In this document: positions 32,472 through 41,539 of the stretch, in pieces
Layout: each line of letters begins with the position of its first letter
Position numbering within the stretch: the stretch's first letter is position 1
Source of the DNA: Polyangium sp. y55x31
GTDB taxonomy: Bacteria; Myxococcota_A; Polyangia; Polyangiales; Polyangiaceae
DNA length: 64,000 nucleotides
NCBI RefSeq assembly: GCF_029946505.1
Contig: NZ_JARZHG010000012.1
Span: forward strand, 62,001 to 126,000
Direction: 5' to 3'
The notes under the pieces: model-generated
Seen by the model: only the letters and a program-made list of their open reading frames with translations
Databases searched by the model: none
What the model was told of the DNA's origin: nothing
Made by a program: the position numbers and the translations under genes

Positions 32472-33125
32472 ATGACGACGACGGGCCTGCTCGATCTCGG
32501 CGCGACCGAGATCGTCGAACGAAGGACGGGGGAACTCCTCGGCTACGCATTCACCGTGGCGAGCGGCAAGGGACAGCTCCAGCGCTGGCTCTTGTTCCGG
32601 CACCCGCAGAACGAGCTCGAAATCCGGCCGCCCGCCGCATCCATGGCAAACTGGTCCCTCGCGGACTGGCAGGCGAACGTGCCCAGCCTGTGGCGACCGA
32701 ATGGGTTTTACGTATGGGCACAGGCGGACGTGTATCGGCACGGTGAATCGAACACCGACGTGACCTGGACCGTGATCCCGGCCGCCTCGGACCTTCCGAA
32801 GCCCACGTTCCCCGAGCGCCCCGGGGGCAACTACCAGCTCGATTACACGGGCAAGGTCATCGACGTGCTTCAGGAAAATTGGCGCGGCCGCGCGTTCGTC
32901 GTCCGCGGCTTGACGCAAGAATCGAGCATCGAGTACTGGTCGCTGCCGGCGCGATATCAGCCGGCAGGCAGCACGGGTGCCACGGCCGTCTCGGTCGGCC
33001 AGGAGGAAGCTTCCTCGCTCGCTTCGTTCGTCGAGCACTGCAACAGGACGTGGAGCTCCGGCAGCGCGTTCGTCATCACCGGCTGCGTCAACCACCACGC
33101 CGCCGCGGCGCCCTTCGCACCCTGA
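32472..33125 (+). CDS. Protein of unknown function, sigma-54-controlled
   Basis: A 217-residue soluble protein without signal peptide or membrane segment. It is rich in aromatic residues (WLLFRHPQNELEIRPP, NWSLADWQANVPSLW, GFYVWAQADVYRHG), suggesting a compact beta-rich fold, and may contain a repeated half (about 10-95 and 110-190 both carry a W-rich strand pair). I do not recognise a family. A strong ribosome site (GGAGGGAAGGAC) precedes the ATG. The Ser/Thr kinase gene starts 45 bases after its stop on the same strand, so co-transcription is likely. Confidence 0.82.
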   Translation: MTTTGLLDLGATEIVERRTGELLGYAFTVASGKGQLQRWLLFRHPQNELEIRPPAASMANWSLADWQANVPSLWRPNGFYVWAQADVYRHGESNTDVTWTVIPAASDLPKPTFPERPGGNYQLDYTGKVIDVLQENWRGRAFVVRGLTQESSIEYWSLPARYQPAGSTGATAVSVGQEEASSLASFVEHCNRTWSSGSAFVITGCVNHHAAAAPFAP

Positions 33126-33170
33126 CACGGCCCCGTTGCGTCGGCCGCCGCGGGCAAGTACCCTCGGGGT

Positions 33171-36100
33171 ATGTCCGCGGGGGTCGACGCAGCCGCGACG
33201 CGCACGGAGAACGAGCCTCTCGAAGAGGCCTCGTTTGCCGAGGTTCGGGCCGAAGAAAAAGCTCCGACGGAGCTCCTCTCCACCGCCCCCGCCGATCTGC
33301 CAGAGCCTTCCGAAGCCGCCGACGCGAACGTCGACGAAACGGGACGCGTCCTCGAAGGTCGCTACACCCTCGTCCGGAAAATCGGCGGCGGCGCGCACGG
33401 CGACGTCTGGGCTGCCGACGATCGCATCCTCGGCGAGCGCGTCGCGCTCAAGTGGATGCGCGTGGCCCACGGATCCATGCTGGCCCGGATCCGGCGCGAG
33501 ATCACGACGCTGCGCATGCTGCGTTTTCCCGGCGTGGTGCGGCTCATCGACGACGGCGTCGCCGATGGAAGGCCTTTCCTCGTGATGGAGCTCGTCGAAG
33601 GCCGGCCTTTCCCGGGCGCCGATCAGCCCCCCGGCGCGCCTCGTCGCATGGCATGGCAAACCCTCGCGGGTCCGGCGCTCGCGCTCCTGGAAGCCCTCTC
33701 GCACGTCCACGCCGCGGGCGTCGTGCACAGGGACCTCAAGCCCGAAAATGTCCTCGTGCGCCCCGACGGGCGCCCCGTCGTGCTCGATTTCGGCATTTCG
33801 CAGTTGCAGGCGCCGGGCTCCGAACGCCTGACGGGCGCAGGGCAGCTCGTCGGAACGCCGCTTTATGTCGCGCCCGAGCAGATCCTCGGTCGTAGCGTGG
33901 ATGCGCGGACGGACCTCTACGCCATCGGCGTGATGCTCTACGAATCGCTCACGTGCCGCGTGCCCCACGAAGCGCCGGACGTCCCTTCGATGTTACGTGC
34001 CCGCCTCGTGAAGCCGGCACCACACGTGCAAGAGCTCGCGCCGGATCTGCCTGCCGTCGTGGCTCGGGTCATCGATCGTTTGCTCGCTACACGAGTCGAG
34101 GATCGATTCGGCTCTGCTGCGGAGGTGCTGGCAGCGCTTCGAGGCGAATCGATGAACGCTTCCGCGACGCTCCCCTGGCTCGGGAGCCAAAGTACCGTGC
34201 ACGAAGTCGTCGATGCCGTGCAGGCAGGGCGCTCCGTCGACATCGTCGGCCCGCGCGGCTCGGGACGATCGCGTTACATGCACGAGGCCGCCGATGTGCT
34301 CGCGGCCAGAGGTCGGTCTGTTTTGTGGACGCGTCCTTCCCGGGCACCCCTCGGAAGCGTCCTACCCTTTTTGGGGGAACCCCCCGGCGAAGCCGAGCTG
34401 CGGCTCGAAGGCGCGCTCGCGTGGGCAAACGACGCGCTGTCGAGGGCGCTCGCCGAACGAGCCGTCCTCTTCGCCGACGACGCAGAGCAACTCGATCCCT
34501 GGTCCGCGTCGATCCTCGCCCGACATCGAAAAGGCCCGGGCGTGATCGTCCGCGCCCTCGTCTCGCCGCCTCCCGGGGCGTCGCCTGACGAGATTGTGGA
34601 GGTGCCGCCGCTCGACGAAGCCGCGCTCGCGCCACTGTTTGCTGGCCCTGACAAACTCTTTCATTTGCGGGAGGACGCAGCGCGGGCGTTGTGGGAGCGG
34701 ACCGACGGGCTTCCCGCGCGAATCGAGGCGGAGCTCCTCACGTGGACGCGCCTCGGCCTCGCGCGCCGCGAGGGCTCGCTGTTCGCGGTCGATCGTGACG
34801 CCCTGAGCCGGCTTTACGCGGGGCTCGTGGTCATTCCGAGCGCGACCACGACGACGCACGGCCTCGACGACACGCTGCACGCCGAGGAGACGCTACGCTG
34901 GCTCTCGCTCGCCGGTCGCCCCATGACCATCCTGCAGCTCGCGCATGTCATGCAATACGCGCCCTGGCGTATCGAGGCAGCGTGTGATTCGCTCGTGACC
35001 CTCGGGGCAGCGAGGCGACGCGGGCACGAATGCTTCGAGGGGCGCGGGCGCGTGGATTTGCCCTGGAACGAGCAGCAACGTATCGAAGCGCATCGAGCCA
35101 TCGCCGCCGTCCTTTTGCCCGGCGACGAGGGACGGCTCCATCACCTGCTCGCCGCGGGGCTCGCCCGAGAGGGCGCGCGAGAAGCAGCCGTCGCCGCGCG
35201 GCGATACGCGGTCGAAGGGGATCTGGGCGCCGCGACGGCGGCGCTCGCCGAGGGTCTGCGCGCGGCTCGTGAACAGCGCACCGCGCAAGACGAATTGGAA
35301 ATTTTGGCCACATGGGCGAAGGTCGCCTTTGCGCAGTACACGCCGCGCGCGCTCGATCGGGTGCTCTACGAGCTCACGCGCGCGCACGCACGCGGCCCGG
35401 TGCTCGATCGGCTCGAATCCTTGCTCCGCGCGGCGCTCGCGGCGCCGGGGGCAGGCGGGCTCAATGCCCTCGAAATGGCGGATGACATCGAGCCGTTTCA
35501 GGATCCGGAGCTCGAGCGGCGACGGCATCGAATACGCATCACGGCGGTGGCGGCCCGCGCGTCGGCTTCGCTCCTCGCGGAGGTGCTCGAGGAGGTGGAG
35601 ACATGGGCGGAGGAGAGCGATCATCCGCTCGCCCGGCTCAGCCTCGCCGAGGGGCGCGCGCTCCAGCGATACCACGAGGGTCGTTTTCAGGAAGCCGCGT
35701 CGCTCCATGCCCAGGCCGCGACGCTCGAGCCGTGGAAGACGGGGCGCATCTCGTTGACGCTCAACAGCGCTTCCGCATTGCTGGAGGCATTCCGCCACGC
35801 CGAGGCCGCCGAGCGCGCCACGGAGGCGCGGGCGCTCGCAGCGCAATGCCGGGACCCCTACTGGGAAGGGCGCGCCGAATGGTTGATTCGCGCTGCGCAC
35901 TATCGAATGGGAAAACTCCCGGGCCCCGATTTCGAGTTCGTCGACGCCGTCGCCCGGGTGGGCGCGCTGGACCTGGAAGCGCTGGTTTGCCTGAACGAGG
36001 CCGCGGCGGCCATGCGCGCGGGGATGCTGGGTGAAGGCGCGGCGCTCGCGAAGCGGGCGGCCTCGGTATGGCACGGGATGGGACGGCCCTTCGCGACGAT

Positions 36101-36380
36101 GCTGGCCCGCGCGCTCGCCATTACGTGCGGCGAGATCCCGGATGCGGGCGAGGTCGAGGCGCTCGCCGAACGGGCGGTGGCATGCAAAGGCCCAGGCCTC
36201 GGGATCCAGGCGCTTGGTCTCCTGGGTCGCGTGTTCCCTGCCATGAGAGGTCAATGGCAGCACGCCGTCGAGGGACTCGTGCGGGACATCCCGAGGACGC
36301 ACTGGGATCGGTGGATGGATGTGCTCTCCGTGAACGAATCGCTGGAGGGAACGGTCGAACGGCCTGGCGAGACGTCATGA
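33171..36380 (+). CDS. Ser/Thr protein kinase with AAA-like ATPase and TPR-like region
   Basis: A 1069-residue protein of the PknK-like layout. After an acidic N-terminal tail, a eukaryote-like kinase domain (about 64-330) shows the Gly loop IGGGAHGD, the ATP-binding Lys94 in VALKWM, the catalytic Asp188 in HRDLKPENV and DFGIS. An NTPase domain follows (about 345-560) with a P-loop-like IVGPRGSGRS, whose Lys is replaced by Arg, and LFADDAEQLD as a Walker B candidate. The rest is helical, resembling TPR or LuxR-associated repeats. There is no transmembrane segment. It probably shares the sigma-54 promoter at 32391, and is a reasonable candidate to phosphorylate the FHA-type activator at 27778. 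Its end overlaps the convergent PAS-STAS gene by six bases. Confidence 0.88.
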   Translation: MSAGVDAAATRTENEPLEEASFAEVRAEEKAPTELLSTAPADLPEPSEAADANVDETGRVLEGRYTLVRKIGGGAHGDVWAADDRILGERVALKWMRVAHGSMLARIRREITTLRMLRFPGVVRLIDDGVADGRPFLVMELVEGRPFPGADQPPGAPRRMAWQTLAGPALALLEALSHVHAAGVVHRDLKPENVLVRPDGRPVVLDFGISQLQAPGSERLTGAGQLVGTPLYVAPEQILGRSVDARTDLYAIGVMLYESLTCRVPHEAPDVPSMLRARLVKPAPHVQELAPDLPAVVARVIDRLLATRVEDRFGSAAEVLAALRGESMNASATLPWLGSQSTVHEVVDAVQAGRSVDIVGPRGSGRSRYMHEAADVLAARGRSVLWTRPSRAPLGSVLPFLGEPPGEAELRLEGALAWANDALSRALAERAVLFADDAEQLDPWSASILARHRKGPGVIVRALVSPPPGASPDEIVEVPPLDEAALAPLFAGPDKLFHLREDAARALWERTDGLPARIEAELLTWTRLGLARREGSLFAVDRDALSRLYAGLVVIPSATTTTHGLDDTLHAEETLRWLSLAGRPMTILQLAHVMQYAPWRIEAACDSLVTLGAARRRGHECFEGRGRVDLPWNEQQRIEAHRAIAAVLLPGDEGRLHHLLAAGLAREGAREAAVAARRYAVEGDLGAATAALAEGLRAAREQRTAQDELEILATWAKVAFAQYTPRALDRVLYELTRAHARGPVLDRLESLLRAALAAPGAGGLNALEMADDIEPFQDPELERRRHRIRITAVAARASASLLAEVLEEVETWAEESDHPLARLSLAEGRALQRYHEGRFQEAASLHAQAATLEPWKTGRISLTLNSASALLEAFRHAEAAERATEARALAAQCRDPYWEGRAEWLIRAAHYRMGKLPGPDFEFVDAVARVGALDLEALVCLNEAAAAMRAGMLGEGAALAKRAASVWHGMGRPFATMLARALAITCGEIPDAGEVEALAERAVACKGPGLGIQALGLLGRVFPAMRGQWQHAVEGLVRDIPRTHWDRWMDVLSVNESLEGTVERPGETS

Positions 36381-37637
36381 GCCGGCGCCGCGCCGAGGCG
36401 AGGAGGTCCGTCCCTTTCCTCGCACCGCGTATGCAATGCCGTCCTGCAGCGACGCGAGCGTGCGCACGCCACCGAGATCGGCGCCGAGGTCGACCAGCGC
36501 CTGCGCCACGGCGGGCCGGATTCCGGTCATGATCACTTCTGCGCCGAGAAGCTTTGCCGCCCGCGCGGCGCGCACGAGCACCTCGGCCACGTGCGTGTCG
36601 ACCGTGCTCACGCCGGTCACGTCGACGACCACGATATGCGCCCCGCGGGCCTCCACCCCGCGCAGCATCGTCTCCACGAAATGCGCGGCGCGCACCTCGT
36701 CGATGGCCCCGATGAGCGGAATGGCCACGGCCTCGTCCGTGAGCGGGACGAGCGGCGTCCCAATCTCCTGGATGGCCAGGCGCTGCGCCTCGATGACCTG
36801 CTCCTGGAGCCGCCGCTGCTCCTGGGCCGCGCGCCTCTGTTCGGTCACGTCGCGCCCATAAACTGCGAGGCGCGCGAGCGATCCATCACCGCTCCGCACC
36901 GGATACGCGGTCACCTCGAACCAGCGCTCGTCCCGCGCGGCGTCGAAGCGCGCCGGGGTGCCGCTGCTCCGCACCTCCTCCACCAAAGAGGCGCGACGGG
37001 CAGGCTCATCGAGCGGGAACACGTCGCGCATCCCGGCCACCTCCGTCGGGGTGCACCCGAGCCACCCCGCGGCCGCTTGATTGGCCATGATGACCACACC
37101 GTCGAGATCCACGAGCAGGAGCAGATCCGTCGAAGCGTCGAGCATGGCCTGCGCGCGCGCCTGGCTCTCGTGCACCCGCTGCTCGGCCCTGCGCTCGGCC
37201 GTCACGTTCGTCGCGATGCCACCGATCCAGCGAATGGTCCCCTCGGCGTCGCGGACGGGGAACTTGATGGATTGGTACACCTGGATGCCATTTTCCGACG
37301 GACCAGATTCCTCTGCAACGATGGCTTCTCCCTTCGCGGCGACGAGGCGATTGTTTTCCCTCCACGAAGCGAAAACCTCGGGAGGAAAGAACTCTCTTGC
37401 GTTGTGCCCGACGATCTCGGAGATTTTGCTGCGGCCCATGAAGGACGCGCAGGCGTGGTTGGTGTGACTGTACGTGTCCTCGAGATCCATCACGAAGATG
37501 AGCGCCGGGACGTGGTCGATGACCGTCTGCATGACGCGATCTCGTTGCCGGACGGTCTCCTCGAGCTCGGCCACACGCTTGCGCAGCACATCGTTCTCGA
37601 GCGTCAACCTCTCGATGGTTTCCATCTCGTTCGTCAT
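36375..37637 (-). CDS. PAS-PAS-STAS (RsbR-like) sensor protein
   Basis: A 420-residue cytoplasmic protein. It starts with a short coiled coil (ETIERLTLENDVLRKRVAEL), followed by two PAS domains (about 35-165, with DVEDTYSHTNHACASF-like sequence, and about 170-280). A helical linker leads to a C-terminal STAS domain (about 295-410), with the conserved VVVDVTGVSTVDTHVAEVL segment carrying the phosphorylatable Ser/Thr positions of RsbR/RsbS-type proteins. Such proteins act in stressosome-like regulation. The ATG at 37637 has GGGGAG upstream; a longer upstream frame runs into non-coding sequence. No RsbT or RsbU partner is adjacent. A STAS fragment of the same type is found at 55567. Confidence 0.87.
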   Translation of the reverse strand: MTNEMETIERLTLENDVLRKRVAELEETVRQRDRVMQTVIDHVPALIFVMDLEDTYSHTNHACASFMGRSKISEIVGHNAREFFPPEVFASWRENNRLVAAKGEAIVAEESGPSENGIQVYQSIKFPVRDAEGTIRWIGGIATNVTAERRAEQRVHESQARAQAMLDASTDLLLLVDLDGVVIMANQAAAGWLGCTPTEVAGMRDVFPLDEPARRASLVEEVRSSGTPARFDAARDERWFEVTAYPVRSGDGSLARLAVYGRDVTEQRRAAQEQRRLQEQVIEAQRLAIQEIGTPLVPLTDEAVAIPLIGAIDEVRAAHFVETMLRGVEARGAHIVVVDVTGVSTVDTHVAEVLVRAARAAKLLGAEVIMTGIRPAVAQALVDLGADLGGVRTLASLQDGIAYAVRGKGRTSSPRRGAGS

Positions 37638-37786
37638 CACGTCTCCCCAGAGGATGAACCTTACCAGGCCTTTCCCTGACGCAACAGAGCGGAAACGTCC
37701 CGAGGGTGATTGCGGCAAAGCGGGCCATGTCGACCCGTACACGCGCCAGGTCCTGGTGGACGTGGGGGATGGGCGCGGGTGAGAAA

Positions 37787-38404
37787 TCAGGTGAGCTCGA
37801 ACGAGGCGTTGTCGAGGGCGCGATTGTTGCCGTGGTCGTTGAGCCGCCGGCGCGCATAAAAATGCCAGCCGTCGGGGCGGCGCCAGCCGACCACGGTGAC
37901 CACCGTATTGCCCACGTTCTCTCCGGTCCGGAACCCTGTCCCCCGGTACTCGGTGGCCCCGTAGATGACGTTGAGAGGCGCGCCGATGCCACGCAGCTCG
38001 ATGGCCCGCCGCGCGTACTGGAGGCTGTTGTTCAGCGCATTCAGGTGCTCGACGTTGACCGCGTGCCGGTTGATGCCGTAGGCCGCGAACTGGCAGCCGG
38101 TGATGGTATCCGTGAAGAAATAATCCGCGTGATTCGTGAGGATGATGTTGCGCCGCTGGTTGGGCGTCGAGCACAGGTAATACGCCTTGACCGGCGACTC
38201 CGAGACGAGCGCGCTGAAGCCGGTCGGCGCCGGCTCGAGGGAGATCGTGTTCGCGTTCAGCCGCCGGAGGTCGAAGTAGCCCACCGAGTGCTGATCGAGC
38301 ACGTACCTCGTGCCGAGGAGGTTCTGCGAGGAGTTGATGTCCCAGCACTGGTCGAGCACCTGGACAGGATTGGCCTTGAATTGCCCATTGAGACCGCCGC
38401 TCAT
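37787..38404 (-). CDS. Possible CNF-like deamidase-fold protein
   Basis: A 205-residue protein without signal peptide. The segment FFTDTITGCQFAAYG (Cys104) followed by VNVEHLNAL (His120) has the Gly-Cys plus His arrangement of the CNF/BLF1/CheD deamidase fold, with a Cys-His spacing of 16 close to that of CNF toxins (15). The flanking strands NVIYGATEYRGTG and VVTVVGWRRPDGWHFYARR fit a beta-sandwich. If right, it would deamidate a Gln in a target protein, and could be a toxin effector or a self-acting regulator. The evidence is motif spacing only. The gene stands alone, with the start supported by a minus-strand GGAGG (from GTACGGAGGTGTCTCG). Confidence 0.6.
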   Translation of the reverse strand: MSGGLNGQFKANPVQVLDQCWDINSSQNLLGTRYVLDQHSVGYFDLRRLNANTISLEPAPTGFSALVSESPVKAYYLCSTPNQRRNIILTNHADYFFTDTITGCQFAAYGINRHAVNVEHLNALNNSLQYARRAIELRGIGAPLNVIYGATEYRGTGFRTGENVGNTVVTVVGWRRPDGWHFYARRRLNDHGNNRALDNASFELT

Positions 38405-38488
38405 CGAGACACCTCCGTACGCCCCGATGCTATTCCCTCGGGCCGTCGCGCGTCAACTACGCCGCATGTGTGGCACGCGATCCGGCGC

Positions 38489-39706
38489 TCACGCCTGCAC
38501 CGTTCGACGGAACATCCGCACGGCCAGCGCGGCGGTGGAGGCCGCCGTCGCCTGCACGACCACGCCCATCCAACCCCATTGCGCCAGCGCCAAACTACCG
38601 ACCGCGGCGCCCGCGGCCATGCCGATGAACATGCCGGTGAAGAGCAGCGCGTTCAGGCGGCTGCGCGCGCCGGGCTCGATTCCATAAACCAGGGTTTGGT
38701 GCGCGACCAGCGTGGCCTGGACGCCGAAATCGAAACCAATCGCGGCGACGACGATGAGGCCCAATTGCGCCGCGGCCGGCAGCAGGGGTGAAAGCGCCAT
38801 GGTCGCGAACGATACCGCGGTCAATCCCGCGCCGAGGCGCGTGACGAGCTCCGGTCCACGTCGGTCGGCCAAACGCCCGGCCAGCGGTGCGGCCAGCGCG
38901 CCGGCCGCGCCGGCCAGCCCGAAAGCACCGGCGGCAGCGCTGCCCAGGTGGAAGGTGCCGTGCAGCATGACCGCGAGCGTCGACCAGAAGGCACCAAAGC
39001 CGAACGCCAGCAATCCCTGTGCGAGCGTCGCCTGGCGCAATGCCGGGTAACGGCGCCACAACGCAACCAGCGAACCCATCAACGCGCGGTAATCGAGCTG
39101 GGTCGTGGGGTGAAAGCGCGGCAAACCCCGCCAGGCGACCACGCCGATCAGCGCAATGCTCGCCGAGGCGGCGACGTACACGGCGCGCCAGCCATGATGC
39201 TCGGCCACGAAGCCGCTGACCACGCGCGATAGCAGGATCCCGAGGAGCAACCCGGTCATGACCGTGCCCACGACCTTTCCGCGCTGCGATTCCGGCGCCA
39301 GGGTCGCGGCGGCCGGCACGATGTCCTGCGCCAGCGTCGCCATGAGCCCGACGGCCAGGCTGGCCCCGAGCAACCACGCAATCCCCGGGGCGAAGCCGCA
39401 AACCAGCAGCGAAAGCGAAAGCAACGCCGCCTTGACCAGAATGATGCTCCGCCGGTCATAGCGGTCGCCGAGCGGGGCGAGCAGCAGGATCCCCAGGGCA
39501 TACCCGAGCTGCGTCGCCGTGGGCACCAGGCCCACCAGCCGGTCGCCGGCCTGGAGGTCTGGACCGAGCACCCCCAGCATCGGCTGGCTGTAATAGAGCG
39601 ACGCGACGCTCAGCCCGGCGCCGCTGGCGAGCAGAAGCACCAGCGAACGTGAGAGCCCGGGCTGGCTGGGAATGGCGGCGACATGCGTTACCTGAATAGC
39701 GGACAT
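38489..39706 (-). CDS. MFS transporter (drug-efflux type)
   Basis: A 405-residue membrane protein with about 12 hydrophobic segments. The loop motif between helices 2 and 3 reads LLLAPLGDRYDRRSIILVKA, the standard MFS motif A, and the arrangement matches the DHA1 arabinose/chloramphenicol exporter-like subgroup. The ATG at 39706 (MSAIQVTHVA) is preferred; an alternative lies at 39739. It is divergent from a LysR gene at 39803, with about 96 bp between, the usual layout for a LysR-regulated efflux pump. The substrate is unknown. Confidence 0.88.
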   Translation of the reverse strand: MSAIQVTHVAAIPSQPGLSRSLVLLLASGAGLSVASLYYSQPMLGVLGPDLQAGDRLVGLVPTATQLGYALGILLLAPLGDRYDRRSIILVKAALLSLSLLVCGFAPGIAWLLGASLAVGLMATLAQDIVPAAATLAPESQRGKVVGTVMTGLLLGILLSRVVSGFVAEHHGWRAVYVAASASIALIGVVAWRGLPRFHPTTQLDYRALMGSLVALWRRYPALRQATLAQGLLAFGFGAFWSTLAVMLHGTFHLGSAAAGAFGLAGAAGALAAPLAGRLADRRGPELVTRLGAGLTAVSFATMALSPLLPAAAQLGLIVVAAIGFDFGVQATLVAHQTLVYGIEPGARSRLNALLFTGMFIGMAAGAAVGSLALAQWGWMGVVVQATAASTAALAVRMFRRTVQA

Positions 39707-39802
39707 GGGGGACGCCTCTTCGGTTGACGGTGGAGCCATCGTACGAGCCGTCTCGAAGACGTGGTAGGTGCCTCCTGCGTAGACTTGATATACGCTCCAC
39801 GC

Positions 39803-40723
39803 ATGACCAACCCAGACATGACCGGCATGGACCGGATCGGCCTGATGCAGACCTTCGTGCGCATCGTCGAGGCCGGCAGCCTCTCGGCCGCGGCCGCGCA
39901 ACTGGGGACCAGCCAGCCCACCGTGAGCCGGCGCCTGCAGGCGCTCGAGCGCGCCCTGGGCCTCAAGCTGCTGCAACGCTCGACGCATGCCATGAAGCTC
40001 ACCGACGATGGCGCGCGCTGCTTCGCGCACGCCAAGACGCTCCTCGATAGCTGGCAGGCGATGACCGCCGACCTGCGCGGGGCCAAGGACGCGCCGGAGG
40101 GCCATCTACGGGTCCTGGTTCCGCACGCATTCGGGCAGGACCGGCTGATCGCGCCGCTGCTCACGTACCTGAAGCATCATCCGCAGGTCACGGTCGAATG
40201 GCTGCTCCACGATCGGCGCCCCGATTTCATCGCCGAGGGCATCGACTGCGCCGTGCAGGTCGGCGCGGTGGACGATCCCTCCGTCGTGGCCGTTCGGTTG
40301 GCCGAGGTGCCGCGCATCGTGGTGGCCGCCCCGGCATTGTTCCGCAAACGGCCATTTCCGCGGGAGCCCGATGATCTCGCGGCGCTGCCGTGGCTCGCGC
40401 TCCAGACCTATTATCGCAACGAAGTGGCGCTGACGCGAAAGGCCGACGGCGTCACCCGACGCTTCGCGATCCGGCCCCGCCTGAGCACCGATAGCCTGTA
40501 TGCGTTGCGCAATGCGATCCTGGCGGGGCTCGGGGCCGGAATCGTCTCCGCGTGGATGGTGAACGACGATCTGGAGCAGGGACGACTTCTGCACCTGGCA
40601 CCCGATTGGGAAGCGCCGCGGCTGCCTGTACACCTGGTTTATCCTTACGCGCGGTTTTACCCGGCCCGACTGCGCGTGTTCCTGGAGGCCATGCGCGAGG
40701 CGGTGCCGACCATCGCCGGATAG
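39803..40723 (+). CDS. LysR-family transcriptional regulator
   Basis: A 306-residue LysR protein with N-terminal helix-turn-helix (MQTFVRIVEAGSLSAAAAQL, then SQPTVSRRLQALERALG) and the usual substrate-binding domain. Possible starts are 39803 (MTNPDMTG), 39818 and 39827 (MDRIGLM); none has a strong ribosome site. Its position divergent from the MFS gene suggests that it controls that transporter and itself from the 96-bp gap. Confidence 0.85.
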   Translation: MTNPDMTGMDRIGLMQTFVRIVEAGSLSAAAAQLGTSQPTVSRRLQALERALGLKLLQRSTHAMKLTDDGARCFAHAKTLLDSWQAMTADLRGAKDAPEGHLRVLVPHAFGQDRLIAPLLTYLKHHPQVTVEWLLHDRRPDFIAEGIDCAVQVGAVDDPSVVAVRLAEVPRIVVAAPALFRKRPFPREPDDLAALPWLALQTYYRNEVALTRKADGVTRRFAIRPRLSTDSLYALRNAILAGLGAGIVSAWMVNDDLEQGRLLHLAPDWEAPRLPVHLVYPYARFYPARLRVFLEAMREAVPTIAG

Positions 40724-40934
40724 ATGGCTCTGCATGCGGCCGCGGCGGACCCGCCTCATCCGCATCAACACCCCCTTCGAACTGGGCATACGCAGGCGCT
40801 TTTGACCGCTCCGCAGATCTGCGTGCACCGATTGGCAAGTGGAGCCGGACTCGGCTAACCTGCCGGTCCCATCGGCGGGCGCTGCGCACGCACGGCAGAG
40901 GCCCGCTCGAGACGCCCACCGGAACCCAGAGCGC

Positions 40935-41387
40935 ATGACGCCCGTCATTCATTTTTACAGCGTCCAAGATGCCTACGGCGAGTTCTCCAACTTCGCGCCC
41001 TACCCCATCCTCCTGGACAAGAAACGCTGGCCGACGTCGGAGCATTATTTTCAGGCCCAGAAGTTTCTCGACCCCAAAGTGCAGGAACGCATTCGCGGCG
41101 CATCCACGCCGATGCTGGCTGCGCGCCTTGGGCGTGACCGAAAACAACGACTTCGCGCCGACTGGGAATCCGTGAAGGTTTCCGTGATGCGTCGGGCCGT
41201 GGAAGCGAAGTTTCGACAACATGGCGACCTGGCCGTGCTTCTCCTCTCCACCGCTGACGCCAACATCGTCGAGCACACCGACGCCGACGCATTCTGGGGA
41301 GACGGTGGCGACGGCTCGGGCAGGAACATGCTCGGACGTATCCTCATGGACGTTCGTACGATTTTGCAGACGGAACGACGGAAGTAA
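40935..41387 (+). CDS. NADAR (YbiA-like) protein
   Basis: A 150-residue protein of the NADAR/YbiA superfamily, N-glycosidases that act on riboflavin intermediates or on ADP-ribose-type substrates. Hallmarks are IHFYSVQDAYGEFSNFAPYP at the N-terminus, WPTSEHYFQAQKF with the catalytic-region Glu, and ADAFWGDGGDGSGRNMLGRILM near the C-terminus. The length is normal for the family. The ATG at 40935 is chosen because the family motif begins directly after it. No riboflavin or NAD gene is adjacent. Roles in metabolite damage repair or in reversing guanine ADP-ribosylation are both possible. Confidence 0.88.
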   Translation: MTPVIHFYSVQDAYGEFSNFAPYPILLDKKRWPTSEHYFQAQKFLDPKVQERIRGASTPMLAARLGRDRKQRLRADWESVKVSVMRRAVEAKFRQHGDLAVLLLSTADANIVEHTDADAFWGDGGDGSGRNMLGRILMDVRTILQTERRK

Positions 41388-41539
41388 GCCCCCGCTCTCT
41401 TCAGCGTTTGCGGTAGTAAATTCCGGATTTTGATCGACATCACCCTTGACTTCACGAATCCATTTAGGCCCACTATCCACATACGCCTGCCCACTGACCG
41501 ACGCTCGTCCGGAACGACCCCTCACAGAAGGAACACAGG

